In this document: one piece after another, positions 16,859-26,425 of the stretch
Numbering within the stretch: the first letter of the stretch is position 1
Layout: the number at the start of each line of letters is the position of its first letter
Origin: CAADGL01 sp964643885
Lineage (GTDB): Bacteria > Planctomycetota > Phycisphaerae > UBA1845 > Fen-1342
Length of the DNA: 64,000 nucleotides
Assembly (NCBI GenBank): GCA_964643885.1
Contig: CAZXUI010000009.1
Location: 1-64,000, forward strand
Direction: 5' to 3'
The notes under the pieces: model-generated
Database searches by the model: none
What the model saw: only the letters and a program-made list of their open reading frames with translations
Told to the model about the DNA's origin: nothing
Made by a program: the position numbers and the translations under genes

Positions 16859-19858
16859 ATGGGCACCATAAGTTCCGGCATCGGCCTGATTTCCGGCCTC
16901 GACATCAACGCCCTCGTCGAGCAGCTCATGTCGATCGAGTCGCGCCCGCGCCAGCTCCTGGCCACCCGGATCGGCAAGATCGACGCGCAAAGAACGGCCC
17001 TGCTGGACCTTTCTGCGCGTGTCAGCGGACTGCTCTCCAAGCTCACCGCGCTAAAAACCCCCTCCGCCTTCAACGCCCGAAACGTCTCCTCCACCGCACC
17101 CGACGTCCTCGGCGTCTCCGGCGGCGCCGGCGCGGCCGTCGGCTCCTATAACTTCATCGTGCGCTCGCTCGCCTCGACCCAGCAGATGGTCAGCCGCGGC
17201 TTCGACTCCGCCTCCGCCGCGCTCGGCTCCGGCATCCTCTCCTTCGAGTCCGCCGCCGCCCGCGTGAACTCCAGCACCCGCCTCGACGTGCTCAACGGCT
17301 ACGCCGGCGTCGCCCGCGGCTCATTCAAGCTCACCGACGGCCAGAACCGCACCGCCACCGTCAACATCGCCGACGCCGTCACCCTCTCCGAGGTCGTCGA
17401 GCGCATCAACGCCGCCGGCCTGAACATCGAAGCCTCCGTCCACGACGACCGCCTCGAGCTCCGCGAGCGCAGCGGCGGCGCCATCCGCATCGAAGAAGTC
17501 AACGGCGGCCGCACCGCCGCAGACCTCGGCTTCGCCCCCGGAAACACCTACGACGGCAACGGCGCGCTCGACGGCCGCACCCTCATGCACCTCAGCGACG
17601 GCACGCCCCTCTCGGCCCTCAACGACGGCAACGGCGTCCGCCGTGCCCGCGCCGGCGGCGACTTCGTCATCAACGGCATGACCGTCGACCTGAGCAACCT
17701 GCTCTCCGAGACCACCCGCATCGAGCGGCTCAACCACGGCGCCGGCGCCGACCTCGGCCGAATCAGGATCACCACCTACGACAGCGAAGGCTCCCAGACG
17801 CCCGTCGAAGTCGACCTGACCGGGCTCACCACGATCGGCGAAATCCGCACCGCCATCGAAGCGGCCGTGCCCGGCGTCAGCGTCACCCGCACCGGCAGCT
17901 CACTCACCGTCAGCTACACCGACAGCTCCACCGAGCGCCGCCTCAAGATCGAAGACCTCACCGGCTCCGCCGCCAAGGACCTGGGCATCAACGGCGATTC
18001 CGAGGTCGGCCGCATCCGCGGCCGCGACGTGCTCAAGGTCGAGCGCGTCGGCGACGTGCTCGCCGCGATCAACTTCGCCGACGCCAACGACGGCTCCATC
18101 TCCGCCAGCCTCGACGGCACCCGCATCGTCATTGACGCCGGCGGCGAAGAAGTCGACCTCTCTGCCGTCGCCGGCTCCGGCGCGCTGTTTGATCTCGGCC
18201 TCCAGGAAGAGACCTACTCCGGGCAGGCCCGTGGCGGTCGCGTCCTCGGCTCGCTCGATTCCGTGCTGCTCAAGACGCTCAACGGCGGCCGCGGCTTTGC
18301 CGCCGGCACCGTCCAGATCAACGCCGGCGGCGCCTCCGCCACTGTCGACCTCAGCCAGGCCGAGTCGCTCCGCGACGTCGTCGATCTGATCAACGAAGCC
18401 TCCGCCGCCAACAACCTCCAGATCGAGGCCGGCTACGACGCCACCGGCACCCGACTGACGCTCAACAGCATCGACGGCGTCTCCCAGGTCTCCCTCACCG
18501 ACGTCAGCGGAACCTTCGCCGCAGACCTCGGCCTGACGCAGCCGGCCGCCAGCCTGCGCAGCGTCAACCTCCAGCGCCAGTACATCTCCGAGACGACAAA
18601 GCTCAGCACGCTCAACAACGGCCGCGGCGTGACGCTCGGCAAGCTCCGCGTCACCGACTCGAACGGCCTCGTGCACTCCATCGACTTGACAACGGCCGTC
18701 GACGACACGCTCGGGTCGGTCATCCGCGAGATCAACGAGTCCGAGGCCGGCATCCGCGCCCGCATCAACGACACCGGCGACGGAATCGTCATCGAGGACA
18801 CCGCCGGCGGCTCGCTGCCCGTCAGGATCGAGGAAGACGGCGGCACGGCCGCCCGCGGCCTGAACATCCTCGGCGAGTCGGGCGACGGCAGGATCGACGG
18901 CTCGTGGGAGGTGAAAGTGGACATCTCCGGCAGCGACACGCTCGAGGACGTGGTCCAGCGGATCAACGACCGCGGCCAGCTCGTCTCGGCCTCGATCCTC
19001 AACGACGGAACCGGCGTGCGGCCCTATCGGCTCAGCCTCACCTCCACCGCCCAGGGCGCCGCCGGTGAGGTGATCATCGACGGCGGCACGACCGGCCTGG
19101 ACTTCTCCACGCTCAACCGCGCCGCCGACGCCCGCGTGCTGCTCGGCAACGATCCGAACTCCGGCATCCTGATCACCAGCGCCAGCAACACGCTCACCGA
19201 CGTCATCCCCGGCCTGACAATCAACCTGAATTCCGTTTCCGACGAGCCCGTCACCGTCAACGTGACCGAGGACCTGGACTCGACCGTCGCCTCGCTCGGC
19301 GGCGTGGTGACCTCCTTCAACGCCCTGGTCGACCGCATCCAGGAGCTCAGCAAGTACAATCCCGAAACGCAGGAGCGCGGCATTCTGCTGGGCGATCGCA
19401 CGCTGCGCACGCTGGAGAGCCGCGTCTATCGCCTCTTCACCGGCCGCGTCCCGGACGCCCCGGGCGGCATGCAGCGCCTCTCGGAGATCGGCATCAAGCT
19501 CGAGGAGGGCAAGCTCAGCTTCGACGAGGAGAAGTTCCGCCAGGTGCTCGAGGAGAGCCCGCAGGCGGTCGTCGAGTTCTTCACCAACGAAGAGAACGGC
19601 CTGGCCGTCTGGATGCAGGAGGAGCTGGAGGCCATCACCGAGGAGGAAGGGCTGATCCCGCGCCGCAACGACGCCCTCGGCGACCAGAAGGAGCTGCTGG
19701 CCGACCGCATCGAGCAGCTCGACGTGCTGCTGGCCCGCAAGCGCAGCCGCCTGATGGCGCAGTTCCTGGCGATGGAGCGGGCCCTGGCCGAGCTTCAGAG
19801 CCAGCAGTCCGCGCTCGGCCAGCTCGCCGCCCTGGCCGGCGGCGCCGGCGGCGTCTGA
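16859..19858 (+). CDS. fliD: Flagellar filament cap / hook-associated protein 2
   Basis: A 999-residue FliD. The N-terminal domain is clear (SSGIGLISGLDINALVEQLM, then FNARNVSSTAPDVLGVS) and the C-terminal domain near residues 780-980 has SLGGVVTSFNALVDRIQELSKYNPE and SRVYRLFTGRVP. FliD caps the growing filament and promotes flagellin folding. Between the conserved ends are at least five flagellin-IN-like repeats with LNxGxGV..G followed by VDLxxAxT and IN. This makes the protein about twice the usual 450-500 residues. The ATG at 16859 follows GGGAGGA by 4 bp; the open frame extends upstream into repeats but has no homology there. fliS follows 293 bp downstream. Confidence 0.92.
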   Translation: MGTISSGIGLISGLDINALVEQLMSIESRPRQLLATRIGKIDAQRTALLDLSARVSGLLSKLTALKTPSAFNARNVSSTAPDVLGVSGGAGAAVGSYNFIVRSLASTQQMVSRGFDSASAALGSGILSFESAAARVNSSTRLDVLNGYAGVARGSFKLTDGQNRTATVNIADAVTLSEVVERINAAGLNIEASVHDDRLELRERSGGAIRIEEVNGGRTAADLGFAPGNTYDGNGALDGRTLMHLSDGTPLSALNDGNGVRRARAGGDFVINGMTVDLSNLLSETTRIERLNHGAGADLGRIRITTYDSEGSQTPVEVDLTGLTTIGEIRTAIEAAVPGVSVTRTGSSLTVSYTDSSTERRLKIEDLTGSAAKDLGINGDSEVGRIRGRDVLKVERVGDVLAAINFADANDGSISASLDGTRIVIDAGGEEVDLSAVAGSGALFDLGLQEETYSGQARGGRVLGSLDSVLLKTLNGGRGFAAGTVQINAGGASATVDLSQAESLRDVVDLINEASAANNLQIEAGYDATGTRLTLNSIDGVSQVSLTDVSGTFAADLGLTQPAASLRSVNLQRQYISETTKLSTLNNGRGVTLGKLRVTDSNGLVHSIDLTTAVDDTLGSVIREINESEAGIRARINDTGDGIVIEDTAGGSLPVRIEEDGGTAARGLNILGESGDGRIDGSWEVKVDISGSDTLEDVVQRINDRGQLVSASILNDGTGVRPYRLSLTSTAQGAAGEVIIDGGTTGLDFSTLNRAADARVLLGNDPNSGILITSASNTLTDVIPGLTINLNSVSDEPVTVNVTEDLDSTVASLGGVVTSFNALVDRIQELSKYNPETQERGILLGDRTLRTLESRVYRLFTGRVPDAPGGMQRLSEIGIKLEEGKLSFDEEKFRQVLEESPQAVVEFFTNEENGLAVWMQEELEAITEEEGLIPRRNDALGDQKELLADRIEQLDVLLARKRSRLMAQFLAMERALAELQSQQSALGQLAALAGGAGGV

Positions 19859-20151
19859 GCCGGTGAGCGAATCGCGCGGCGCTGGCCGGCGCGGGCGTCC
19901 TCGCCCGTACCTGCTTCGAGAATGGGGGACCGGCCTCTGGCAGGTCACTGGGCGACAGGTCTCCGACCTGTCGCGCGGGTGCCACTGCTCTTGAGCAGTG
20001 GAAATCCGGCCACGCGTTCCTCGGGCAGCGCGGGCGTCCTCGCCCGTACCTGCTCGTGCGAGAATCCCTTCTCCCACGCCGGCGGGCCGCGATGCAGTAA
20101 CAACGAACGACGTCACTAACGCTGCCCCCGCGGCGCGACGATATTTTCGAT
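19859..20151. repeat. Palindrome mosaic between fliD and fliS
   Basis: Carries a GACCGGCCTCTGGCAGGTC variant unit, a perfect hairpin (19952-19974, arms GCGACAGGTC, loop TCC) and a palindrome built on CCACTGCTC/GAGCAGTGG with a TT loop. These lie between two genes normally expressed together. Confidence 0.85.
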
Positions 20152-20709
20152 ATGACGACGATGACCAAGGCTTCGCAGGAATACCTCAAAAACGCCGTCC
20201 TGACGGCCAGTTGCGAGCAGCTTCAGTTGATGCTGATCGACGGGGCCATCCGCTTCTCCACCCGCGCCCGCGAGGCGATCGCGGCCCGGCAGGTCGAGCC
20301 GGCCTTCAACGCCCTCGAGCGGGCCCAGCGGATCGTGGTCGAGCTGATCAACGGCATGAAGCGCGACGCCAACCCCTCCCTCGTCGACCAGATGGCCTCG
20401 CTCTACAACTTCATCTACCGCCGGCTGGTCGACGCCTGCATCCAGCGCGAAACCGGACCCGTCGACGACGCCCTGCGAATCCTGCGCCACCAGCGCGAAA
20501 CCTGGGTCCTGCTGATCGAGAAAATCCAGCGCGAGCTGGCCGGCCCGCCCGCCACCGCGCCGGCCGCCTCCGCCCCGGCCACCCCGGACAGCCACGCGTC
20601 GGATCGCCACGCCTCGGGCAGCCTTGCGTCTGCCAACCAGCCGCCGGGCCGCCCTGCGTTGGGCAGCCACGCTTCAGAAATCCCCTCCACACTCAGCCTC
20701 CAGGGCTGA
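20152..20709 (+). CDS. fliS: Flagellar export chaperone FliS
   Basis: The first 135 residues match FliS: EYLKNAVLTASCEQLQLMLIDGAIRF at the N-terminus and LYNFIYRRLVDACIQRE in the middle. FliS binds the C-terminus of flagellin in the cytoplasm and prevents early polymerisation. Residues from about 140 to 185 form an unusual Ala/Ser/His-rich tail of short repeats (SHASDRHASGSLAS type) with no counterpart in typical 125-140-residue FliS; it is encoded by a degenerate short tandem repeat. The start is ATG 20152 or ATG 20161; neither has a good ribosome binding site. Position behind fliD supports the call. Confidence 0.88.
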   Translation: MTTMTKASQEYLKNAVLTASCEQLQLMLIDGAIRFSTRAREAIAARQVEPAFNALERAQRIVVELINGMKRDANPSLVDQMASLYNFIYRRLVDACIQRETGPVDDALRILRHQRETWVLLIEKIQRELAGPPATAPAASAPATPDSHASDRHASGSLASANQPPGRPALGSHASEIPSTLSLQG

Positions 20710-20741
20710 CGCCGCGCAATCTCCACTCGCCGTCCGCCGCC

Positions 20742-21100
20742 ATCAGAACCCGCCGCGCCAAGCGGCGGGTCACTCGCCCGCGCGCCGCGCCGGGCGGCAT
20801 GGGCAAGCGCAGCTTGCCCGTGAACCCGCGTCCGCGCGAACAAGGTACGGCAAAGATTCTCTTTGCCGCCGGACGCCAAGCGTTCACCGGGCGCACGAAT
20901 CAGAACCCGCCGCGCCAAGCGGCGGGTCACTCGCCCGCGCGCCGCGCCGGGCGGCATGGGCAAGCGCAGCTTGCCCGTGAACCCGCGTCCGCGCGAACAA
21001 GGTACGGCAAAGATTCTCTTTGCCGCCGGACGCCAAGCGTTCACCGGGCGCACGAATCAGAACCCGCCGCGCCAAGCGGCGGGTCACTCGCCCGCGCGCC
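20742..21100. repeat. 157-bp tandem repeat, 2.3 copies
   Basis: Copies start at 20742, 20899 and 21056 with an exact 157-bp period; the third is truncated after about 45 bp. By eye, copies 1 and 2 are identical. Each unit contains three palindromes: arms CCCGCCGC with loop GCCAA, arms GGGCAAGC/GCTTGCCC with loop GCA (20801-20819), and arms GGCAAAGA/TCTTTGCC with loop TTC (20849-20867). Confidence 0.95.
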
Positions 21101-21453
21101 ACGCGCCGCATCGCCCGCCCCCTCCACGTCGTCCGTGGCGCCTTCACCCCGGCTCACAGCTCCAACGGGCCAAACCCACTCCGCCGCCGGCCGCACCGAA
21201 GGTGCCCGGCAGGATAGCCCAGGGCGAGCGAGCGCAGCGAGCGACGCCCTGGGTCACCCCGCCCCCACGCGCGGCACGCTGAAAGCGTGCGGCAGGCACT
21301 GCTCAATGCGACCGCACCCACCGCCCCCAGCGCCAACCGGCGGGTCTCATGCCAACGCGCAATGCCCACCTCGCCGCCCCCCCGCGCGCAGCCGCAGGGC
21401 GGACGGTCTGCCCAACCGTCCGCCCTTGCCGCCTTACCCTCTCGCGGGCCGGT
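21101..21453. other. Intergenic region with one strong hairpin
   Basis: No gene seen. A perfect hairpin with arms GGGCGGACGG and CCGTCCGCCC (about 21397-21426) lies downstream of the small gene at 21454 on the minus strand and could end its transcript. It has no following T-run. Confidence 0.5.
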
Positions 21454-21699
21454 CTACCACCACCCGCCCAGCCACATCGTCTCGTCGGTCTCGAACTCGT
21501 CGTAGTACAGCTCTTCCTCCTGGCCCAGCAGCGACTCGCCCGTCTCCATCTCGTAGCCCAGCTCCACGCCGCGCAGGAACGCCCCGGCCGTCTGGCCGCA
21601 GCCGCCCACCTCGCCGCCCAGCAGGCCGAACATCGATCCGCCCATCAGCATCCCCGCCAGGCCGCGCTTGATCCTCATCGTCGTCAGGGTCGTCAGCAT
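21454..21699 (-). CDS. Small glycine-rich protein with acidic tail, unknown function
   Basis: An 81-residue protein I do not recognise. The start is supported by AAAGGAG 7 bp upstream of the ATG at 21699. The N-terminal half is hydrophobic and glycine-rich (KRGLAGMLMGGSMFGLLGGEVGG) and could insert in or cross the membrane. The C-terminal half is acidic (QEEELYYDEFETDE) and ends in two tryptophans. It is preceded by the 21.7-22.3 kb repeat region and is not in an obvious operon. Confidence 0.6.
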   Translation of the reverse strand: MLTTLTTMRIKRGLAGMLMGGSMFGLLGGEVGGCGQTAGAFLRGVELGYEMETGESLLGQEEELYYDEFETDETMWLGGWW

Positions 21700-22293
21700 T
21701 TCATGCTCCTTTCAGTTGGCTGGTGACTGCTTTCGAATCTCCCTGTACGCAAAGACCTAGCCGCCGCCCGGGCCGGTTCTGACAGAAAAACCAGCCCGCC
21801 ACCCGCCGCGGGTGCTGTTGCGTGACCCGCCCTCAAAACCCCGTGCGCCAAGCACGGGGTCTCCTGACCGCCGGGCGACCGGCCGCCTCGAAGCCCGTTC
21901 GCGTCCCGTCCCGCCTGAATCATTACTAGCGCAGCAGGTTCCTGGCGCTTCAGTCCCCGCCCCGTGGGCACGCTCGTGCGCAGCCGCAGGTCCCTGACTC
22001 CCCCTTAATCCCTCAATCCCTCAACAATCCCCCACCCCCGCACCTAGCCCCGCCTCAACTAGAAATTCAAGCCCCGATAACCACAATCCAGTGGGTCAAA
22101 GTCATGTCCGCGCTTGACCCCCTTGCCCCTGACCCCCCTCCATCCGCCGAGCCGCGCCCGCCGCGAGCGCCCCGACTGCCACGACCCGCACTCGACGCGC
22201 GCCCTGTCGCCGCAGAGCCACACTCGCCGCGCGGTGTTTCTCACGCGAGCGATACTCCGCGCACGAAAAATCGTGGCCGGCCTAGAATACGGC
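21700..22293. other. Intergenic region with scattered palindromes
   Basis: Holds a palindrome with arms CCCCGTGC and GCACGGGG around GCCAA near 21840, the same as near position 90. No gene is supported. Just before the next gene, TAGAAT at 22283-22288 could act as a -10 element. Confidence 0.5.
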
Positions 22294-23412
22294 ATGACCT
22301 ATCCAGAGATCGACCCGTTCTCAACCCCGCTGCCGCCCGATGCGCCCGCTCTCGCGCACCGCCTCGCCGAACTCGCGCGCACGCTCGCGCAGCACGCCGA
22401 CGCCGACGACAACTCCGGAAACTGGCCCGCCCACGCGCTCGACGCCATCGCCGCCGCGGATGGCTGGCGCTGGGTGCTGCCGCGCGAGTCCGGCGGACTC
22501 GCTCTCACCGGCGCCGAGCTGCTCCTGTCCTACGAAGCGGTCGCCCGCGGCAGCCTCGCCGCCGCGCTCATCCTCACCCAGCGCGACGCGGCCGCAGACC
22601 TGATCGCCCGCGGCGAGAACGCCCAGCTCAAGTCGCGTCTCCTGCCGGAATACGCCGCCGCCGGCCGCTTCACATCGGTCGGCATCAGCCAGATCACCAC
22701 CTCGAAAGGCGCCGGCCGCCCGAAGCTGATCGCAGAGCCCCGCGGCGACGGGTTCGTTCTCGACGGCTTCATGCCCTGGGTCACGAGCGCGGAGCACTGC
22801 GACGAGATCGTCACCGCAGCCGTAACCGCCGACGGCCGCCAGCTCGTCGCGGCGATCCCGTGCGACGCGGCCGGCGTCGTGATCGAGCCGCCGCTGCGGC
22901 TGCTGGCGCTCGATGCGTCGCGCACCTGCCGCGTGCGCTGCGAAGGCGTGCGAATCGGGCGCGAAAGCGTGATCCGCGGCCCGGCCGAATCGGTGCTCTC
23001 CCAGCGCGGCCCGGTCAAGCCGTTCGTGGTCTCGGCCGTCGGGATCGGACACGCGGGCGCGATGTTGCAGGAGCTGGCGCCGCTGCGAGCCCGCTCCGCA
23101 GAGGAACTGACAGGGCTGATCAACGACGCCGCGGCCGCGCACGAGGCCCTGCGCAGCGGGTTACTCACCGTCGCCGGCCGCGTCGACCCGGAGGATGTGC
23201 CCCAGGCGAAGACGAGCTATCGCGTGCGCGTCAACGCGCTCGTGAACCGGCTGGCGGTAATGCTGATGACCGCGGCGAAGGGCAGCGGCTACGTGCGGCC
23301 GTCGCGCGTGGAGCGGCTGGTGCGCGAGGCGATGTTCTTCAACGTCTGGTCGGCGCCGGAAGACGTGCAGGTGGGGACGGTGCGCGATATCTGGGGACCC
23401 ACAGCCCTCTGA
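22294..23412 (+). CDS. Acyl-CoA dehydrogenase-like flavoprotein
   Basis: A 372-residue protein resembling the acyl-CoA dehydrogenase superfamily. Recognisable parts are GWRWVLPRESGGLALTGAE in the N-terminal helical domain, the middle beta-domain around GRFTSVGISQITTSKGAGRP, and a C-terminal helical bundle ending in RLVREAMFFNVWSAPEDVQV. No clear catalytic glutamate could be placed, so it may act on something other than an ordinary acyl-CoA. ATG 22294 is chosen because the homology starts there; a TAGAAT 6 bp upstream hints at a leaderless transcript. The longer frame upstream has no homology. Confidence 0.7.
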   Translation: MTYPEIDPFSTPLPPDAPALAHRLAELARTLAQHADADDNSGNWPAHALDAIAAADGWRWVLPRESGGLALTGAELLLSYEAVARGSLAAALILTQRDAAADLIARGENAQLKSRLLPEYAAAGRFTSVGISQITTSKGAGRPKLIAEPRGDGFVLDGFMPWVTSAEHCDEIVTAAVTADGRQLVAAIPCDAAGVVIEPPLRLLALDASRTCRVRCEGVRIGRESVIRGPAESVLSQRGPVKPFVVSAVGIGHAGAMLQELAPLRARSAEELTGLINDAAAAHEALRSGLLTVAGRVDPEDVPQAKTSYRVRVNALVNRLAVMLMTAAKGSGYVRPSRVERLVREAMFFNVWSAPEDVQVGTVRDIWGPTAL

Positions 23413-23543
23413 GCCCGCGCCGGCCGCGGAATTCGTGGACAGGCCGCTGCGCGGGTTGATCCGGCACGCGAGTTTGTTCCGTTTGCTCGCCGCGAGTATT
23501 CTGCCGCGCGATTTCGATTTCTGGCTGTGCCGGAGGTGCGCGC

Positions 23544-25544
23544 GTGCGGATTATGGCGCTGGGTCTGATCGCGGCGGGGTTCGTGCTGGGTGCGGGCGGG
23601 TGCGCGGTGCCGTACAAGCGGCTTGCTGAGCCGCGCGAGCGGGCGACGATCTTCACGCGGATCGATCTACCCGCGCCGAACTCGATGCGCACGGCCGCGG
23701 GCGAACCGGGTCCGGACTACTGGCAGCAGCAGGTCGATTACGAGATCGAGGCGACGCTGGATGAGGCGGCCCGGCGCATCTCGGCGTCGGCCCGGGTCAC
23801 CTACACGAACAACTCGCCGGACCGGCTGACCTTCCTATGGCTTCAGCTCGAGCAGAACCTGTTCCGCGCCGGCAGCGAGGGGAATCTGGCCCGGGCCGAC
23901 GCGGTTCGATTCGACTTCACGACTTCGGAGGCGTATGGATACGAGCTTCACTCGGTGACCAGCGGCGGGCAGGCGCTGACGCTGCACGTCTATGACACGC
24001 TGGCGCGGCTGGAGCTGCCCCAGGCGATCCAGCCGGGCGGGGCGTTCAGCTTCGAGATCGCCTGGTCGTTCGTCGTGCCGGAAAACGGCGCGGATCGGAT
24101 GGGCTACGAGGAGCTCGAGCAGGGGACGGTCTTTCAGATCGCGCAGTGGTTCCCCTGCGTTGGCGTCTATGACGACGTGTATGGGTGGAACACGCTGCCC
24201 TATCTGGGCGAGGGGGAGTTCTACACGAACTTCGGCCGGTTCGACGTGCGGCTGACCGTGCCGCGCGAGCACGTCGTCGCGGCGACGGGCCTGCTTCAGA
24301 ACCCGCACGAAGTGCTCACGGCCGAGCAGCAGGAGCGCCTGCGGCAGGCAGGCGAGAGCCGTGAGACGGTCTTCATCGTCCGGCCGGAGGAAGTCGGAAC
24401 CGCGGGCAGCCGCCCGGCCGGCGACGGCCCGCTGACGTGGCATTTCGTGGCCAACGACGTGCGCACGTTCGCCTGGGCCAGCTCGCGGGCCTTCGTCTGG
24501 GATGCCGCGAGCATCGAGCGGCGCGGGCGTCTGCCGAGCGAGCAGAGCGGACAGGTCACGGGGCTGCCGGAGCGGGTGCTGGTGCAGTCGTTCTATCCCG
24601 CCGAAGCCCGGCCGCTGTGGGAGCAGGCCACGCAGATGGGATGTGAATCGATCGAGGGCTACAGCCGGCGCTGGTTCGAGTATCCGTATCCGTCGGCGGT
24701 GAACGTCAACGGGCGCGTGTCGGGGATGGAGTACCCGATGATCGTCTTCTGCGCCGAACGGCATGACGAATACGGGTTGTTCGACGTGACGACTCACGAG
24801 TTCGCGCACTCGTGGTTCCCGATGATCGTGAACACCGACGAGCGGCGGCACGGCTGGATGGATGAGGGGTTCAATTCGTTCATCAACATCTACTCGATCC
24901 GCGAGCGCTATCTGGCCCGGGACCCGGCGGCCGACGAGCTGCGCGGGTTGGCGGAGCGGATGTCGCGGGTGCACCAGCCGATCGACATCTGGCCGGACCA
25001 GGTGGCGCAGGGCGGGCTAGGGTTCCTGCTGTATGGCAAGCCGGCGGCCGGGCTTTTCACGCTGCGCGAGGGGGTGCTGGGGCCGCAGCGGTTCGACGCG
25101 GCCTTTCGGCATTACATTCGCGCGTGGGCGTTCAAGTCGCCGCGGCCGGCGGACTTCTACCGCTGCATGGAGAATGCGGCCGGGATGGACCTGAGCTGGT
25201 TCTGGCGCGGGTGGATTCAGGAGACCGGGCAGTATGACCTGTCGATCCGGCGCGTCGCCCGCGGTGAGAATGGGACGGTGCGTGTGACGCTCGAGAACCG
25301 CGGGGAGCTGGTGATGCCGGTGGTGCTGCGGGCGCGGTATGGGGACGGATCAGAAGAGGTGCGGCGGCTGCCGGTGCAGATGTGGCACAATGCCCGCGAG
25401 TGGACGACAGAGTGGGACCTGGCAGGCCGCGAGCTGCGCGAGGTGAAGCTGGACCCGCTGGGCGTGTTCCCGGATGTGGAGCGGGGGAACGATCTGTGGC
25501 GAGGGAAGGTGTTGGGGAGAAGGATTAAGGAATCAAGGGATTAA
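23544..25544 (+). CDS. M1-family-like zinc metallopeptidase lipoprotein
   Basis: A 666-residue lipoprotein (lipobox LGAGGC) with an aminopeptidase-N-like fold. The zinc site is complete: His418, Glu419 and His422 in HEFAH, and Glu441 in MDEGFNSF, with the 18-residue spacing of gluzincins. An MEYP motif near residue 395 stands in place of the GAMEN exopeptidase motif, as in M1-like proteins of bacteria. A GTG start at 23544 is chosen because GGAGG lies 7 bp upstream and the lipoprotein signal begins there. It is predicted to be anchored at the cell surface and to process peptides. The 3' end converges on a PEP-CTERM gene across a shared hairpin terminator. Confidence 0.88.
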   Translation: MRIMALGLIAAGFVLGAGGCAVPYKRLAEPRERATIFTRIDLPAPNSMRTAAGEPGPDYWQQQVDYEIEATLDEAARRISASARVTYTNNSPDRLTFLWLQLEQNLFRAGSEGNLARADAVRFDFTTSEAYGYELHSVTSGGQALTLHVYDTLARLELPQAIQPGGAFSFEIAWSFVVPENGADRMGYEELEQGTVFQIAQWFPCVGVYDDVYGWNTLPYLGEGEFYTNFGRFDVRLTVPREHVVAATGLLQNPHEVLTAEQQERLRQAGESRETVFIVRPEEVGTAGSRPAGDGPLTWHFVANDVRTFAWASSRAFVWDAASIERRGRLPSEQSGQVTGLPERVLVQSFYPAEARPLWEQATQMGCESIEGYSRRWFEYPYPSAVNVNGRVSGMEYPMIVFCAERHDEYGLFDVTTHEFAHSWFPMIVNTDERRHGWMDEGFNSFINIYSIRERYLARDPAADELRGLAERMSRVHQPIDIWPDQVAQGGLGFLLYGKPAAGLFTLREGVLGPQRFDAAFRHYIRAWAFKSPRPADFYRCMENAAGMDLSWFWRGWIQETGQYDLSIRRVARGENGTVRVTLENRGELVMPVVLRARYGDGSEEVRRLPVQMWHNAREWTTEWDLAGRELREVKLDPLGVFPDVERGNDLWRGKVLGRRIKESRD

Positions 25545-25570
25545 GGGGGACGATTCCCGCCGAGATGAGA

Positions 25571-25609
25571 ACGGGTTGCGGCGCGGTGCGAAACCGCGGC
25601 GCAACCCGT
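25571..25609. terminator. Bidirectional hairpin between convergent genes
   Basis: Two 16-bp arms with one G-G mismatch enclose a 7-nt loop (TGCGAAA). It lies between the stop at 25544 on the plus strand and the stop at 25661 on the minus strand, where a terminator serving both is expected. No strong T-run follows. Confidence 0.6.
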
Positions 25610-25660
25610 GTTGGTTTCTGATCTCAGCCGCCAGGGCGCGCTTCGCGCCAGCACGTGCAG

Positions 25661-26308
25661 CTAGCGGCGGCGCAGCGCGAAGGCCGCCAGGCCGAGCAGC
25701 AGGAACGACGCCGGCTCGGGGATGGGCGTCTCCTTGAGTGTGAACAGCGCCGGATTCGGGTCGTCGAGATCGACCTGGATGACCAGCGCGCCGCTGTCGA
25801 CGCCGGGCGTCCACGTGCCACCGTCGGGGACGATGCCGCCGGAGAACTCGACCTCGGTGCTGTCGCCGTTGTAGGTGCGGACCGTGAAGGGGTCGAAGCT
25901 GAAGCTGGCGGAGCCGGCCTGATCGAAGCTGACGCGGCCGCTGTCCTGCACGGCGATGCGGAAGGCATCCCAGTCGACACCGGTCATGTTGGTGATGAAC
26001 TCTTCGTCGATCAGGATGCGCGAAACCGTCTCGTCGTCGGGCGCGATCTGCTCAAACGTGGCCTGAAGCGGCTTGGGCGCCCCGGTGATCTCGTCGAGGC
26101 CGCTGAAGGTGGCCGTCTTGCGGATGTTCAGCCGGTCCTCGTCGACATTGACCTCGATGGTCTCGATCTGAAGGAAATCCGGCTCGAAGATCGTGACCTG
26201 CCAGCCCCCACCCAACGGAAACGTCATGGGACCGGCCCACGCGGGCGCGGCGGCTGCCAGCACGACCGCAAGCGCAGAGGCAGCAGGAACCGCGAAGAAC
26301 TTACGCAT
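25661..26308 (-). CDS. PEP-CTERM sorting-domain exported protein, paralogue A
   Basis: A 215-residue protein with a signal peptide (ending APAWA), a beta-rich body, and a C-terminal PEP-CTERM tripartite tail: PIPEPAS, a hydrophobic helix FLLLGLAAFAL, and RRR. This tail directs export and removal by an exosortase. The gene immediately upstream on the same strand is a paralogue; shared segments include LGGGWQ, FEQIxxDDETVSRI and RTYNGDSTEVxF. The function of the body is unknown; it is probably exported to the cell surface or extracellular matrix. Separated from paralogue B by 117 bp. Confidence 0.9.
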   Translation of the reverse strand: MRKFFAVPAASALAVVLAAAAPAWAGPMTFPLGGGWQVTIFEPDFLQIETIEVNVDEDRLNIRKTATFSGLDEITGAPKPLQATFEQIAPDDETVSRILIDEEFITNMTGVDWDAFRIAVQDSGRVSFDQAGSASFSFDPFTVRTYNGDSTEVEFSGGIVPDGGTWTPGVDSGALVIQVDLDDPNPALFTLKETPIPEPASFLLLGLAAFALRRR

Positions 26309-26425
26309 CGATACCCTCCCTCGGGAAAGGCTCCCCGTTTACGAATCGCCCGGACCACCGCTGGCGGCCCGGGCGTCGGGGGAGCTTGTTGAATCGTAAC
26401 TGCGACGATTGCTTCTTTCGTTACG

